Part shown: in pieces, positions 15,212-22,258 of the stretch
How positions within the stretch are numbered: position 1 is the first letter of the stretch
Layout: each line of letters opens with the position of its first letter
DNA from: an uncultured bacterium
GTDB taxonomy: Bacteria; Bacillota; Clostridia; Oscillospirales; Oscillospiraceae
Assembly (NCBI GenBank): GCA_905215665.1
Contig: CAJMQR010000004.1
Span: 1-29,607 of the forward strand
Direction: 5' to 3'
DNA length: 29,607 bases
Position numbers and translations under genes: made by a program
Notes under the pieces: generated by a model
What the model was told of the DNA's origin: nothing
The model's database searches: none
The model's input: the letters and a program-made list of their open reading frames with translations, nothing else

Positions 15212-16723
15212 TCAGCAGGTACGCCCGGTGTCCAGGGCGTTGGCGGCATAGGCAAGCTGCCTGTACTTGTTGAACTGTGCCTGAAAACGCTCGTGTGCCT
15301 TCTTATCCGGCAGGAACACCGTTTCCTTTTCCTTCACTTTCCGGTACGCCTCTGCGGGGTTGGCCAGTACTCCCATACCGGCCGCGGCGTAGGCCGCCGC
15401 GCCCAGCGCCGAGGATTCCGCCACGGCGCCCTTGACGACCGTAAGCCCGGTGATGTTTGCTTTGAGCTGAAGCTGCCGGTCTATGGTTGCACCGCCGCCC
15501 ACCGCGCGGATCGTCTTCAGATGAATCCCCGCGCGCTCATAGGCCTCCAGATGCAGCCGCAGCTCGTAGGCCAGCCCCTCCACAATGGCGCGGGCAATGT
15601 CCTCGCGCCGGGTATCCAGCGTCAGACCATAGATCGCGCCCAGACCGTCCGCGCAGAAGAAGGGGTTCCCGCTGCCGGAGAAGTGCGGCAGAAGCAGCAC
15701 GGCGCCGGGGCACCCGGGGTCCATCTCCCGCTGCATATATTCATAGAAGTTTTTCCCGTTTGCCTTGCACCACGCGTATTCCTCGGGATGGATGAGGTCG
15801 CGGTACCAGCGGACGATACACCCCGCCGTCAGGTTGACGGAAAAGGTGACATAGCCGGAGGTCGCCGGATAGCAGGGAAAAAGATTTTCAAGCATTTCCG
15901 GGCAGGTATTTGCCTCCGGCATTGCGGCAACCAGACCCTCGATGGTTCCCGCGATGTCCACCGCCTCGGCAGGATTCTCCTCGTCCAGCCCCGCGCCCAC
16001 GGCGGCGCAGACCATGTCGTGTCCGCCCGTGACGACGGTCACGCTCTCGCGGAAGCCCAGCGCCCGCGCCTTCTCCTCCGGGATGGTTCCGATCGGGGTT
16101 CCGGAGGGTCTGGTGACCGGGAGCATGTCCTCGCTCATGGGGATTGCCTCGAGGATATCCTGCGCCCACGTCTTGGCTCGGATGTCAAAAAGCATCGTGC
16201 GCGCCGCGGCGGAATCGCTGGCCGTAGCCGGCAGGCCCATCTTGCGGACGATAAAGTCCTCATAGGTCGACCAGCACCGGACCTTCTGCCAGACCTCCGG
16301 CTCATGCGCGCGGATCCAGAGCATCTTGGCAAGGCTGCCGATGTAGAGCGGCGGCATGCCGCAGCGGTCGAAAAACCTCTGCCGGCCGAATTTCTCGGTA
16401 AACGCCGCGATTTCCTCGCCGCCGCGTGCGTCGAAATCGACGATGGAGCGGCGGACACTGTTGCCGTTTTCGTCCACGGGGATGATGACGTCTCCGATGG
16501 CGGACACCGCAAGTGCGCGCACCGGCTGCTCCGCCTTTTCGTTGACCTCCCGGATCACATTGCTGATCTCTTCCCAGACACGTTCTGCGTCCAGCTCCAG
16601 CAGTCCCTCTCCGGGGAAGGCCATGGGATATTCCCGGTACGCCTGGCAGACGATGTTCCAACTTTCATCGAAAACTACCGCCTTGCAGCCGGAGGTTCCC
16701 ATATCAACGCCCATGATCCACAT
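15212..16723 (-). CDS. FGGY-family carbohydrate kinase
   Basis: ATP-dependent kinase for a sugar or polyol, 503 residues, two actin-like domains. The phosphate-binding loop MGVDMGTSGCKAVVFDE is at the N-terminus, the catalytic base is likely Asp236 in TGGHDMVCAAVGAG, and the C-terminal adenine-binding region has AVGGGATIDRQLQLKANITG and SSALGAAAYAAAGMG. Closest by pattern to xylulokinase-like members, but FGGY kinases change substrates readily and I give no symbol. ATG at 16723 has GGGAG eight bases upstream. Position between the class II aldolase and the aldo/keto reductase suggests it makes the phosphorylated ketose that the aldolase would act on. Confidence 0.93.
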   Translation of the reverse strand: MWIMGVDMGTSGCKAVVFDESWNIVCQAYREYPMAFPGEGLLELDAERVWEEISNVIREVNEKAEQPVRALAVSAIGDVIIPVDENGNSVRRSIVDFDARGGEEIAAFTEKFGRQRFFDRCGMPPLYIGSLAKMLWIRAHEPEVWQKVRCWSTYEDFIVRKMGLPATASDSAAARTMLFDIRAKTWAQDILEAIPMSEDMLPVTRPSGTPIGTIPEEKARALGFRESVTVVTGGHDMVCAAVGAGLDEENPAEAVDIAGTIEGLVAAMPEANTCPEMLENLFPCYPATSGYVTFSVNLTAGCIVRWYRDLIHPEEYAWCKANGKNFYEYMQREMDPGCPGAVLLLPHFSGSGNPFFCADGLGAIYGLTLDTRREDIARAIVEGLAYELRLHLEAYERAGIHLKTIRAVGGGATIDRQLQLKANITGLTVVKGAVAESSALGAAAYAAAGMGVLANPAEAYRKVKEKETVFLPDKKAHERFQAQFNKYRQLAYAANALDTGRTC

Positions 16724-16750
16724 ATCCGCCGCTCCCTTCTCTGATTGAAA

Positions 16751-17728
16751 TTACAGCTCGTTCCAGAATTTTCCTGTGTCACGGAAGCCGGGGTTCAGCG
16801 CCACAAGGGACGGATACTCCGGGCCGAGGTCGGTATTCTCGGGAACCGCCTGCCCAATGGCGGGCAGATTCTCGTTTCTGCCGGCGCTCATGAACATTTC
16901 CATGCAGTGTTCTTCGGATTTTGTAAAGCCCGTCAGCGCGGCCTTCACGATGTTGCAGGTATCATAGTTGCCGGTATAGTTCGGATGCTCATTGAGCCAC
17001 GTCTCGATCTCCTCGCGGCCGAGCGCGCACATCTCCGTGTAGATGCAGATCTTGGTGATTCCCTCTTCGATGCTCTTTTTGAAGTGTTCTTCGGAGATGC
17101 CGCTGCCGCCGTGGAGCGTCAGATAGCAGGGATACTCCGCAATGGCCTCGCGGATGGCCGCCAGACGGCCGAAATCGAGATGCGGCGTGCCCTTGTAGAA
17201 GCCGTGAGAGTTGCCGATGGAAACCGCCAGAATATCGACGCCGGTACGCGCGACGAATTCACGCGCCTTCTCCGGATCGGTCATCGTCTCGGAGATGTCC
17301 ACAAAGCTGGAGCCGAGAGAGCCAAGCTCGCCCTCGACGGCGGCGCCGTATTTATGCCCGATCTCAACGGCCTTGCGGGTGTTTGCCACATTCTCCTCAA
17401 AGGGGAGCTTGGAGCCGTCGTACATGACGGAGGTGAAGCCGGCCTTTGCCGCGCGCTCGACCTGTTCAAGATCCAGCCCGTGACTCAAATGGATGGACAC
17501 GGGCACCTTCGCAGCCTCTGCGGCGCGTTTGGTTACGGCCACAAAATCCTCGAAATTGACGTAAGGCTCGATCACGCCGGGCTCCACGACGATCAGGGGT
17601 GAGCCGACCTCCTCCGCCTTGCGGATCAGGGCGGCAGGCTGATCCAGACCGTTGATATTGAATGCACCGACCGCATATTTGCCCTGCCGGCAGGCGGCCA
17701 GCATATCCGTTGTTTTTACCAGTGGCAT
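16751..17728 (-). CDS. Class II ketose-bisphosphate aldolase homologue with Asp82 replaced by Ser
   Basis: Zinc-dependent (beta/alpha)8 aldolase fold of the fructose/tagatose-bisphosphate aldolase group (FbaA, GatY, KbaY). Metal ligands are kept: His83, Glu134 (VEGELGSLG), His175 (GNSHGFYKG) and His206 (LHGGSG), as are the phosphate-binding GGSG loop and the VMYDGSKLPFEENV segment. However the highly conserved HLDHG reads HLSHG: Ser82 (AGT at 17485-17483) stands where the family has the Asp that acts in proton transfer. The enzyme is therefore either catalytically altered or acts on a different bond. At 325 residues it is longer than GatY (about 285), with an extra C-terminal tail. ATG at 17728 follows AAGGAGG. 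It lies between the hydroxyacid dehydrogenase and kinase genes. Confidence 0.92.
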   Translation of the reverse strand: MPLVKTTDMLAACRQGKYAVGAFNINGLDQPAALIRKAEEVGSPLIVVEPGVIEPYVNFEDFVAVTKRAAEAAKVPVSIHLSHGLDLEQVERAAKAGFTSVMYDGSKLPFEENVANTRKAVEIGHKYGAAVEGELGSLGSSFVDISETMTDPEKAREFVARTGVDILAVSIGNSHGFYKGTPHLDFGRLAAIREAIAEYPCYLTLHGGSGISEEHFKKSIEEGITKICIYTEMCALGREEIETWLNEHPNYTGNYDTCNIVKAALTGFTKSEEHCMEMFMSAGRNENLPAIGQAVPENTDLGPEYPSLVALNPGFRDTGKFWNEL

Positions 17729-17743
17729 TGTGCTTCCTCCTTC

Positions 17744-18775
17744 TTACTTATAGGCTGCTGCGTCGACGATGGTCCTGGGCTTGCCGCCGGCAAGGAAGAG
17801 CATCAGGTCATTGACCAGCATGACAGATTGCAGATAAATCACGTCGCGGCCCGCGCCGGCGATATGCGGAGTGAGAATGACGTTGGGATAATTGAAGTAT
17901 TCGTCGTCACGCTTGACCGGCTCGGAATGGAACACATCCAGCGCCAGTCCGCCCAGCTTGCCGCTGCGCAGCGTGCTGCGCAGCGCCTCTTCGTCCATCA
18001 GGCCCGCACGTGCGGTGTTGACGATAAAGACGCCGTCCTTCATCAGCTTGAACTGCTCGTAGGAAATCATATTTTTGTTGGCGTCCGTGACCTTGGCATG
18101 GAAGCTGATGATGTCGGAAGCGCTCAGAAGGTCGTTCAGCTCGACCTTGGTGCAGCCGTGGGCCGCAATGGCCTCCGCGCTCTGATAAGGATCGTAAACC
18201 AGCACGTCCAGATCGAAGCCCTTGGCGCGCTGCGCCACCTGCTTGCCGACCGTGCCGAACCCGATCAGGCCGAGGATCTTTCCTTCCAGTTCAATGCCCT
18301 TGCGGGACTGCCACGGGCCCTCGGGATTCATATCCCAGATGACGTCCTTGTCGCTGCCGAATTCTCCGGCGGGCGCGGTGAATACGCCCTCGTGGAGCTC
18401 GGAATTGGCACGGGCGATTTTGCGGGCAAGGCTGAGAATCAGGCCCATGGTGAAATCGGCGACGGGCAGCGCCTCGCGGCCGAAGGTGCAGAAAACGGGA
18501 ATGCCCAGCTCCGTGGCGGCATCCACATCCACATTGGCGCGCGCGCCGCCGCGGATGGAGAAAATCGCCTTCAAATGGGTGTTCTCCAAAACCTTGCGGG
18601 TGACGGGCTCGTAGCCGAGGAACAGGATCTCGGCGTCGCCGATTTCGGCAATCAGCTCGTCCTCGTTCAGGATCTTGCTGGTATAGCCCCAGCCGCCGGT
18701 GCGCACGGTATGTCCGGCAGCCTTGAGCATCTCAATACCGTCCTGAGAAAAATCGGCACAGATGTAAATTTCCAA
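17744..18775 (-). CDS. D-2-hydroxyacid dehydrogenase (NAD-dependent)
   Basis: Member of the D-isomer-specific 2-hydroxyacid dehydrogenase family (phosphoglycerate, glycerate, glyoxylate reductase type), 343 residues. The nucleotide fold carries LGLIGFGTVG (Gly172, Gly174, Gly177) and an acidic residue at VYDPY that favours NAD over NADP. Catalytic residues are in place: Arg256 in NTARAG, Glu285 in DVFHSEP and His304 in LTPHIAG. The start is TTG at 18775 with GAGGAGG upstream; no ATG lies near. It follows the zinc alcohol dehydrogenase with a 15-base gap. It implies that a 2-hydroxy or 2-keto acid is an intermediate in the pathway, for example a sugar acid or a glyoxylate/hydroxypyruvate-like fragment. 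Confidence 0.93.
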   Translation of the reverse strand: MEIYICADFSQDGIEMLKAAGHTVRTGGWGYTSKILNEDELIAEIGDAEILFLGYEPVTRKVLENTHLKAIFSIRGGARANVDVDAATELGIPVFCTFGREALPVADFTMGLILSLARKIARANSELHEGVFTAPAGEFGSDKDVIWDMNPEGPWQSRKGIELEGKILGLIGFGTVGKQVAQRAKGFDLDVLVYDPYQSAEAIAAHGCTKVELNDLLSASDIISFHAKVTDANKNMISYEQFKLMKDGVFIVNTARAGLMDEEALRSTLRSGKLGGLALDVFHSEPVKRDDEYFNYPNVILTPHIAGAGRDVIYLQSVMLVNDLMLFLAGGKPRTIVDAAAYK

Positions 18776-18790
18776 TGTTCTTTCCTCCTC

Positions 18791-19858
18791 TTACAGTTCT
18801 TCGGGATAGAGAATGATCTTGATGGACTCCTTGCGGCGAACCATATCGAACGCCTCGCGGAATTCGGAGACACGCATCCTGTGAGAAATCATGCACTTGA
18901 GATCGAACTTCCCGGCCTCAACCAGATTCATAACATTGCGCCAGGACACCCAGTCGTAGCCGAAATGGCCCTTGAGAGCGATCGCGCCGTCGATGAAGGG
19001 GTCGAGGGAACTGTTGTAGGGATGATGGTCATAGCCGATCTTGACGATAATGCCGGCGGTCCGCACGATGCCGAGGCAGGACTTCATAACCACGTTCACA
19101 CCCGCGGCATCCACGACGCAGCTCACGCCCTCGCCGTTGGTGATGGCCTTGACCGCCGCGATGGGATCCTCCAGATCGGACTTAATGATGTGGGTCGCGC
19201 CGCAGTGCTTCGCCATCTCAAAGCGCTCGTCGCCGTCGGAGGACAGCGCAATCGCAATGATCTTCGCCGCACCAGCCGCACGGGCAGCCTGAATAGAGAA
19301 AAGACCCAGAGCGCCGACACCGAAGACGGCCACGAAGTCGCCGGGCATGACCTTGGCCTCCTGCACAACAGCCATATAACCGTTGCAGGCAGGGTCGAGG
19401 ATTGCGGCTTCTTCAAAGCTCATGCAGTCGGGGATACGCATCAGGCTGGTGGGGACGCGGGCAAGCGTCTTGCCGAGGATTTTCACATAGTTGGTGAAGC
19501 CGCCGTCCATGCCATAGCCGATGCCCTTGCGCTCCGGGCAGGATAGGAAATCAGAGGTATTGCAGGCGTAGCACTCGCCGCAAACCTCGCCGGTGTTGTC
19601 GGAGACGACACGGTCGCCGACCTTCCAGCGGGTAACATTTTTGCCGACCTTCGCCACCACACCGGAGAACTCATGTCCGAGGATGACAGGAGGATTCAGA
19701 ATGGCGGCATGCTGTCCGTTATCAAAGGCGATGTCAGAACCGCATACACCTGCCGCTTTGACTTCGATCAACAGGTCGTCGTCGCCGATCTCGGGAATCG
19801 GCACATCGCGCAGTTCGGTTTCACCCGCGCCGTAGCCGTACTTAACAACTGCTTTCAT
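18791..19858 (-). CDS. Zinc-dependent alcohol/polyol dehydrogenase
   Basis: Medium-chain dehydrogenase of the sorbitol/threonine/galactitol-phosphate dehydrogenase group, 355 residues. Catalytic zinc ligands Cys39 (GVCGSD) and His62-Glu63 (GHEFSG) are present, as are the four structural-zinc cysteines 93, 96, 99 and 107. The Rossmann part has VFGVGALGLFSIQ. It would oxidise a secondary hydroxyl of a polyol or sugar (or the reverse). ATG at 19858 follows AAGGAGG. It is the second gene of the operon, after the short DeoC-like gene, with a 40-base gap. Threonine dehydrogenase is possible on sequence pattern alone, but the setting favours a sugar-type substrate. Confidence 0.93.
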   Translation of the reverse strand: MKAVVKYGYGAGETELRDVPIPEIGDDDLLIEVKAAGVCGSDIAFDNGQHAAILNPPVILGHEFSGVVAKVGKNVTRWKVGDRVVSDNTGEVCGECYACNTSDFLSCPERKGIGYGMDGGFTNYVKILGKTLARVPTSLMRIPDCMSFEEAAILDPACNGYMAVVQEAKVMPGDFVAVFGVGALGLFSIQAARAAGAAKIIAIALSSDGDERFEMAKHCGATHIIKSDLEDPIAAVKAITNGEGVSCVVDAAGVNVVMKSCLGIVRTAGIIVKIGYDHHPYNSSLDPFIDGAIALKGHFGYDWVSWRNVMNLVEAGKFDLKCMISHRMRVSEFREAFDMVRRKESIKIILYPEEL

Positions 19859-19898
19859 GGTTTTGCCTCCTTAAAAATAGTTCGGGGTATTCCCTGGC

Positions 19899-20456
19899 TC
19901 AAAGCTCTGTGGTAGCACAGACGGCCGCAGGCTCGGCAAGGGTTTTTCCGAAGGTTCCCGCGGGGATCTTCTTTTCCTCAAGCGTCTGCATCAGGTGTCC
20001 GGTGGCGTTTGCAATCAGGGCAAGATCCGCACCGCCTGCGATACCGATTTCGGCGGCTGCTACGGCCTGCTCCACTGTGAGGGCGGCGGCATCCACCAAC
20101 GTCAGCACGCGGCCGTGCTTTTTGGCGGGGGCAGCCGAAGCGACAAAATCGTTCTTTGCCGCGCCGGGATCCTTCACGCACAGTTCCAGATTCATCGGCA
20201 CGATCACTTCATCCGCACCATTGGCGACCGCCTGTTTGGCCTCGGCGTACTTGGCAAAGGACGATGTGGTTCCGCCGGGCAGACCGACGATCGTCAGAAC
20301 CTCGAGTCCCGTGTCCTTCAGTTCCTCTGCGGCCGGCGCAACAAACCACTGGGGAACACAGATCGCGGCGCATTGCGCTTCCGCCGCTCTCCTGCAGGCG
20401 GCCTTCAGCTCATCAAGCGTGGATTGGGGTTCCATGTGGACGTACATTTTTTTCAT
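19899..20456 (-). CDS. Short DeoC-like protein lacking the aldolase active-site residues
   Basis: The first gene of the operon; about 185 residues against 215-260 for deoxyribose-phosphate aldolase. The N-terminal and middle parts resemble DeoC: AICVPQWFV (about 31-39), LTIVGLPGGT (54-63), ANGADEVIVPMN (78-89) and AGGADLALIANATG (140-153). By hand alignment to the E. coli enzyme, the position of catalytic Asp102 is Ile or Val, Lys137 is replaced in RVLTLVDAAAL, and the Schiff-base Lys167 (KTSTG) is replaced in IANATG. The C-terminal phosphate-binding strands are missing. So class I aldolase chemistry is unlikely. ATG at 20456 is taken as start although AAGGA lies 15 bases away; GTG at 20468 is the alternative. 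A binding, regulatory or different catalytic role is open. Confidence 0.75.
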   Translation of the reverse strand: MKKMYVHMEPQSTLDELKAACRRAAEAQCAAICVPQWFVAPAAEELKDTGLEVLTIVGLPGGTTSSFAKYAEAKQAVANGADEVIVPMNLELCVKDPGAAKNDFVASAAPAKKHGRVLTLVDAAALTVEQAVAAAEIGIAGGADLALIANATGHLMQTLEEKKIPAGTFGKTLAEPAAVCATTEL

Positions 20457-20567
20457 AAATTCGATCACACATCCTTCTGCAAAATTTGTAATTGATGCCT
20501 GGCATGAAGAAAGGCGCAGAACATATATTGATATAAAATTACCGTATAATATGATCATTACCTTAAT

Positions 20568-20578
20568 TCATCTGATGA
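20568..20578. promoter_or_regulatory. Candidate operator, site 1 (TCATCTGATGA)
   Basis: An 11-base palindrome with one central base. It begins four bases downstream of the predicted -10 box of the large operon, thus over the start point of transcription, where a bound repressor would block initiation. The same core recurs at 20843-20855. Confidence 0.55.
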
Positions 20579-20582
20579 TTAC

Positions 20583-20611
20583 ACTTTATCAGCGCTATTT
20601 TGAAATTGCAA
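20583..20611 (-). promoter_or_regulatory. Promoter for the twelve-gene operon
   Basis: On the minus strand TTGCAA (20611-20606), 17-base spacer, TAAAGT (20588-20583); four of six matches in each box. Predicted start near 20576, leader about 120 bases. The moderate match fits a regulated promoter. Confidence 0.45.
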
Positions 20612-20842
20612 CAGTTTTTTTCCGGCGGAATCTGTCGATCATCTGATTTTTTCTCCGTTTCGGTGATAATCACGAAGTGAAAAACCCTTTGATTTCAAGG
20701 GATTCCGGAAGTTTTCCCTTCGCGTAACAAAAAAACCATTGGTAAAAGTGCTGATTTTTTCAGACTACAGTTTTAAAAAAGCGGCTGCCTGTCTTTCCCC
20801 GTTTTGCAGCTCTTCTGCCGTCTATTTTCCGTATCTTTCCGA

Positions 20843-20855
20843 TTCATCCGATGAA
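20843..20855. promoter_or_regulatory. Candidate operator, site 2 (TTCATCCGATGAA)
   Basis: A perfect 13-base palindrome around one central base with the same core as site 1, about 275 bases away. It lies 27 bases upstream of the -35 box of the plus-strand promoter, so it may work with site 1 through DNA looping or autoregulate the regulator. Confidence 0.5.
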
Positions 20856-20881
20856 AAAAGCAAAACATATTACTTTTCTGT

Positions 20882-20910
20882 TTGCTTTTTCCGGAATAAT
20901 CATTTATAAT
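20882..20910 (+). promoter_or_regulatory. Promoter for the flavin-reductase and GntR genes
   Basis: TTGCTT (20882-20887), 17-base spacer and a perfect TATAAT (20905-20910). Predicted start near 20917, which supports the coding start at 20947 rather than the upstream ATG. Confidence 0.6.
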
Positions 20911-20946
20911 GGAAGCAAATACATGGAAAGGATTGAGGAGATCATC

Positions 20947-21456
20947 ATGGAACGATTGAATATCGGGCAGGCACAGAAGTATACCTCTCCTAATCCCTTT
21001 GCTCTGGTCAGTACCTGCACAGCGGATGGGAAAAACAATCTGATGGCTCTGTCCTGGTGGACCTATCTTTCCAACCACCCGGCAACCATCGGCGTTTGCC
21101 TGAGCAAGCGTGGCTATTCCGGCAGTCTGATTGCGGCGCAGGGGGAGTTTTGCCTCTGCATCCCGGACCGCTCTCTCAGGGACGCGGCGCTGCGCTGCGG
21201 AGCCTGCAGCGGCCGTGACCACGACAAGGCCGCCGAATTCGGCATTGCGCTTGAGCCGGCGGAGCATGTGCGGCCCATGCGGGTAAGCGGCAGCCGGCTG
21301 GTGCTGGAATGCAGGCTGCAGCAGCAGATTGAGGTTGCCGACCACATTCTGTATGTCGCGGAGGTTGCCGGCAGCTATGGAAACGCCGAATCCAGCGGAC
21401 TGTTTGCCATGGAGGGCTACAAGCGTCTGAACTCCGTATATGAAGCAGTAGAATGA
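20947..21456 (+). CDS. Flavin-reductase-like (flavoredoxin-type) FMN-binding protein
   Basis: A 169-residue protein of the flavin reductase-like domain family, which binds FMN and includes flavoredoxin and the reductase parts of two-component oxygenases. The N-terminal strand pattern NPFALVSTCTADGKNNLMALSWWTYLSNHPATIGVCLSKRGYSGSLI is the usual FMN-site region of the family; only family membership is claimed. The ATG at 20947 has GAGGAG six bases upstream. It is followed after 10 bases by the GntR regulator and is probably co-transcribed with it. A redox role linked to the neighbouring pathway is possible. Its cysteines (for example in RCGACSG near residue 80) could take part in electron transfer, though this is not established. 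Confidence 0.85.
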   Translation: MERLNIGQAQKYTSPNPFALVSTCTADGKNNLMALSWWTYLSNHPATIGVCLSKRGYSGSLIAAQGEFCLCIPDRSLRDAALRCGACSGRDHDKAAEFGIALEPAEHVRPMRVSGSRLVLECRLQQQIEVADHILYVAEVAGSYGNAESSGLFAMEGYKRLNSVYEAVE

Positions 21457-21466
21457 GGAGGTTCCC

Positions 21467-22180
21467 ATGCTTGCATACGTTAACGCCAAATCGAAAATTT
21501 TGAAGTATATCCGCGACAGCGGGCTGGAGGCGGGAGATCGCCTTCCCACCGAAGTCGAGCTGTCCGAACGTCTTGGGATCGGCAGGCTGAGCCTGCGCGA
21601 GGGGCTCAACGCGCTCAAATCCGAGGGCATTGTGGTCGCCATGCAGGGTCGGGGCACTTTTGTGGCCTGCAGCAGCACCCAGATTTCCGATACGCTGAAC
21701 CTCAACTACTCCGTTACGGAAATGATCCGCTGCAGCGGCCATGAGCCTGGCAGCATCTATTTCAAAAAGGAAATCGTACCGGCGGATAAGGTCGTCGCAG
21801 CGGCGCTGAAGATCGGACCCGGCATGGATGTCTCCCTCTGCACCCGTATCCGTACCGCCGACAGTGTTCCCGTCGTCGTAACAAAGGACTATCTCTCCCC
21901 CGCCCTCGCCGCAGCCTTTCTTGGGCTGAGTGCGCAGGACATCTCCCTTTACGATTACATTGAGGAAAACTCCGACTTCACCATCGGCTCCAGCATCACG
22001 GAGATCGCTCCGGAATGTGCGGACGAGGAGCTGGCCGGAGCGCTGAACGTTCCGGTCGGGACGCCGCTTCTGATGTTCTGTGCCACCGTCAACGATGTGT
22101 ACGGCGCACCGCTGATCTATGCCAGAGAATTTTTCCGCGCCGACCGCTTCAAATTTGTCGTCATGCGGGGAAAAAAGTAG
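21467..22180 (+). CDS. GntR-family regulator with UTRA ligand domain
   Basis: Transcription factor, 237 residues. The N-terminal winged helix-turn-helix (about 1-70) reads GDRLPTEVELSERLGIGRLSLREGLNALKSEGIV followed by the wing QGRGTFVA, a standard GntR pattern. The rest (about 80-235) matches the HutC-type UTRA effector-binding domain, ending with the strand pattern PLLMFCATVNDVYGAPLIYAREFFRADRFKF. UTRA domains usually bind small sugars, amino sugars or their phosphates. GAGGAGG precedes ATG 21467. Being divergent to the catabolic operon and next to the paired palindromes, it is the likely local regulator, with a pathway intermediate as inducer. Confidence 0.93.
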   Translation: MLAYVNAKSKILKYIRDSGLEAGDRLPTEVELSERLGIGRLSLREGLNALKSEGIVVAMQGRGTFVACSSTQISDTLNLNYSVTEMIRCSGHEPGSIYFKKEIVPADKVVAAALKIGPGMDVSLCTRIRTADSVPVVVTKDYLSPALAAAFLGLSAQDISLYDYIEENSDFTIGSSITEIAPECADEELAGALNVPVGTPLLMFCATVNDVYGAPLIYAREFFRADRFKFVVMRGKK

Positions 22181-22204
22181 GCCACAGTACCTTCATAAAA
22201 CCAC

Positions 22205-22256
22205 AAAAAACTCCCCCTGCGCGTCAGGCATTCAATGTCTGACACGCAGGGGGAGT
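22205..22256 (-). terminator. Intrinsic terminator of the MATE gene
   Basis: Arms 22210-22227 and 22239-22256 form an 18-position stem with one mismatch around an 11-base loop, and the minus strand continues into TTTTTT. It starts a few bases past the MATE stop codon. On the plus strand the same stem lies 30 bases after the GntR stop but lacks a T run. Confidence 0.92.
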
Positions 22257-22258
22257 AC

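Larger units (their letters stand above)
20457..20946. other. Divergent control region, no gene seen
   Basis: A 490-base AT-rich gap between the operon and the divergent flavin-reductase/GntR genes. It holds one promoter in each direction, two copies of a TCATC-N-GATGA palindrome with a third partial copy (TCATCTGAT at 20639-20647), and a nested inverted repeat at 20697-20720 (AAGGGA/TCCCTT around the palindrome TTCCGGAA). An ATG at 20851 opens the frame that leads into the flavin-reductase gene, but it has no ribosome binding site and precedes the predicted start of transcription. Confidence 0.6.

Noticed and set aside
15293..19546. Long plus-strand frames of 483 and 572 codons
   Set aside because: They mirror the FGGY kinase, hydroxyacid dehydrogenase and alcohol dehydrogenase genes, which have full catalytic motifs and ribosome binding sites.
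20851..20946. Upstream ATG extending the flavin-reductase-like protein by 32 residues
   Set aside because: No ribosome binding site, overlaps the candidate operator and precedes the predicted start of transcription; the ATG at 20947 has GAGGAG at a good distance.
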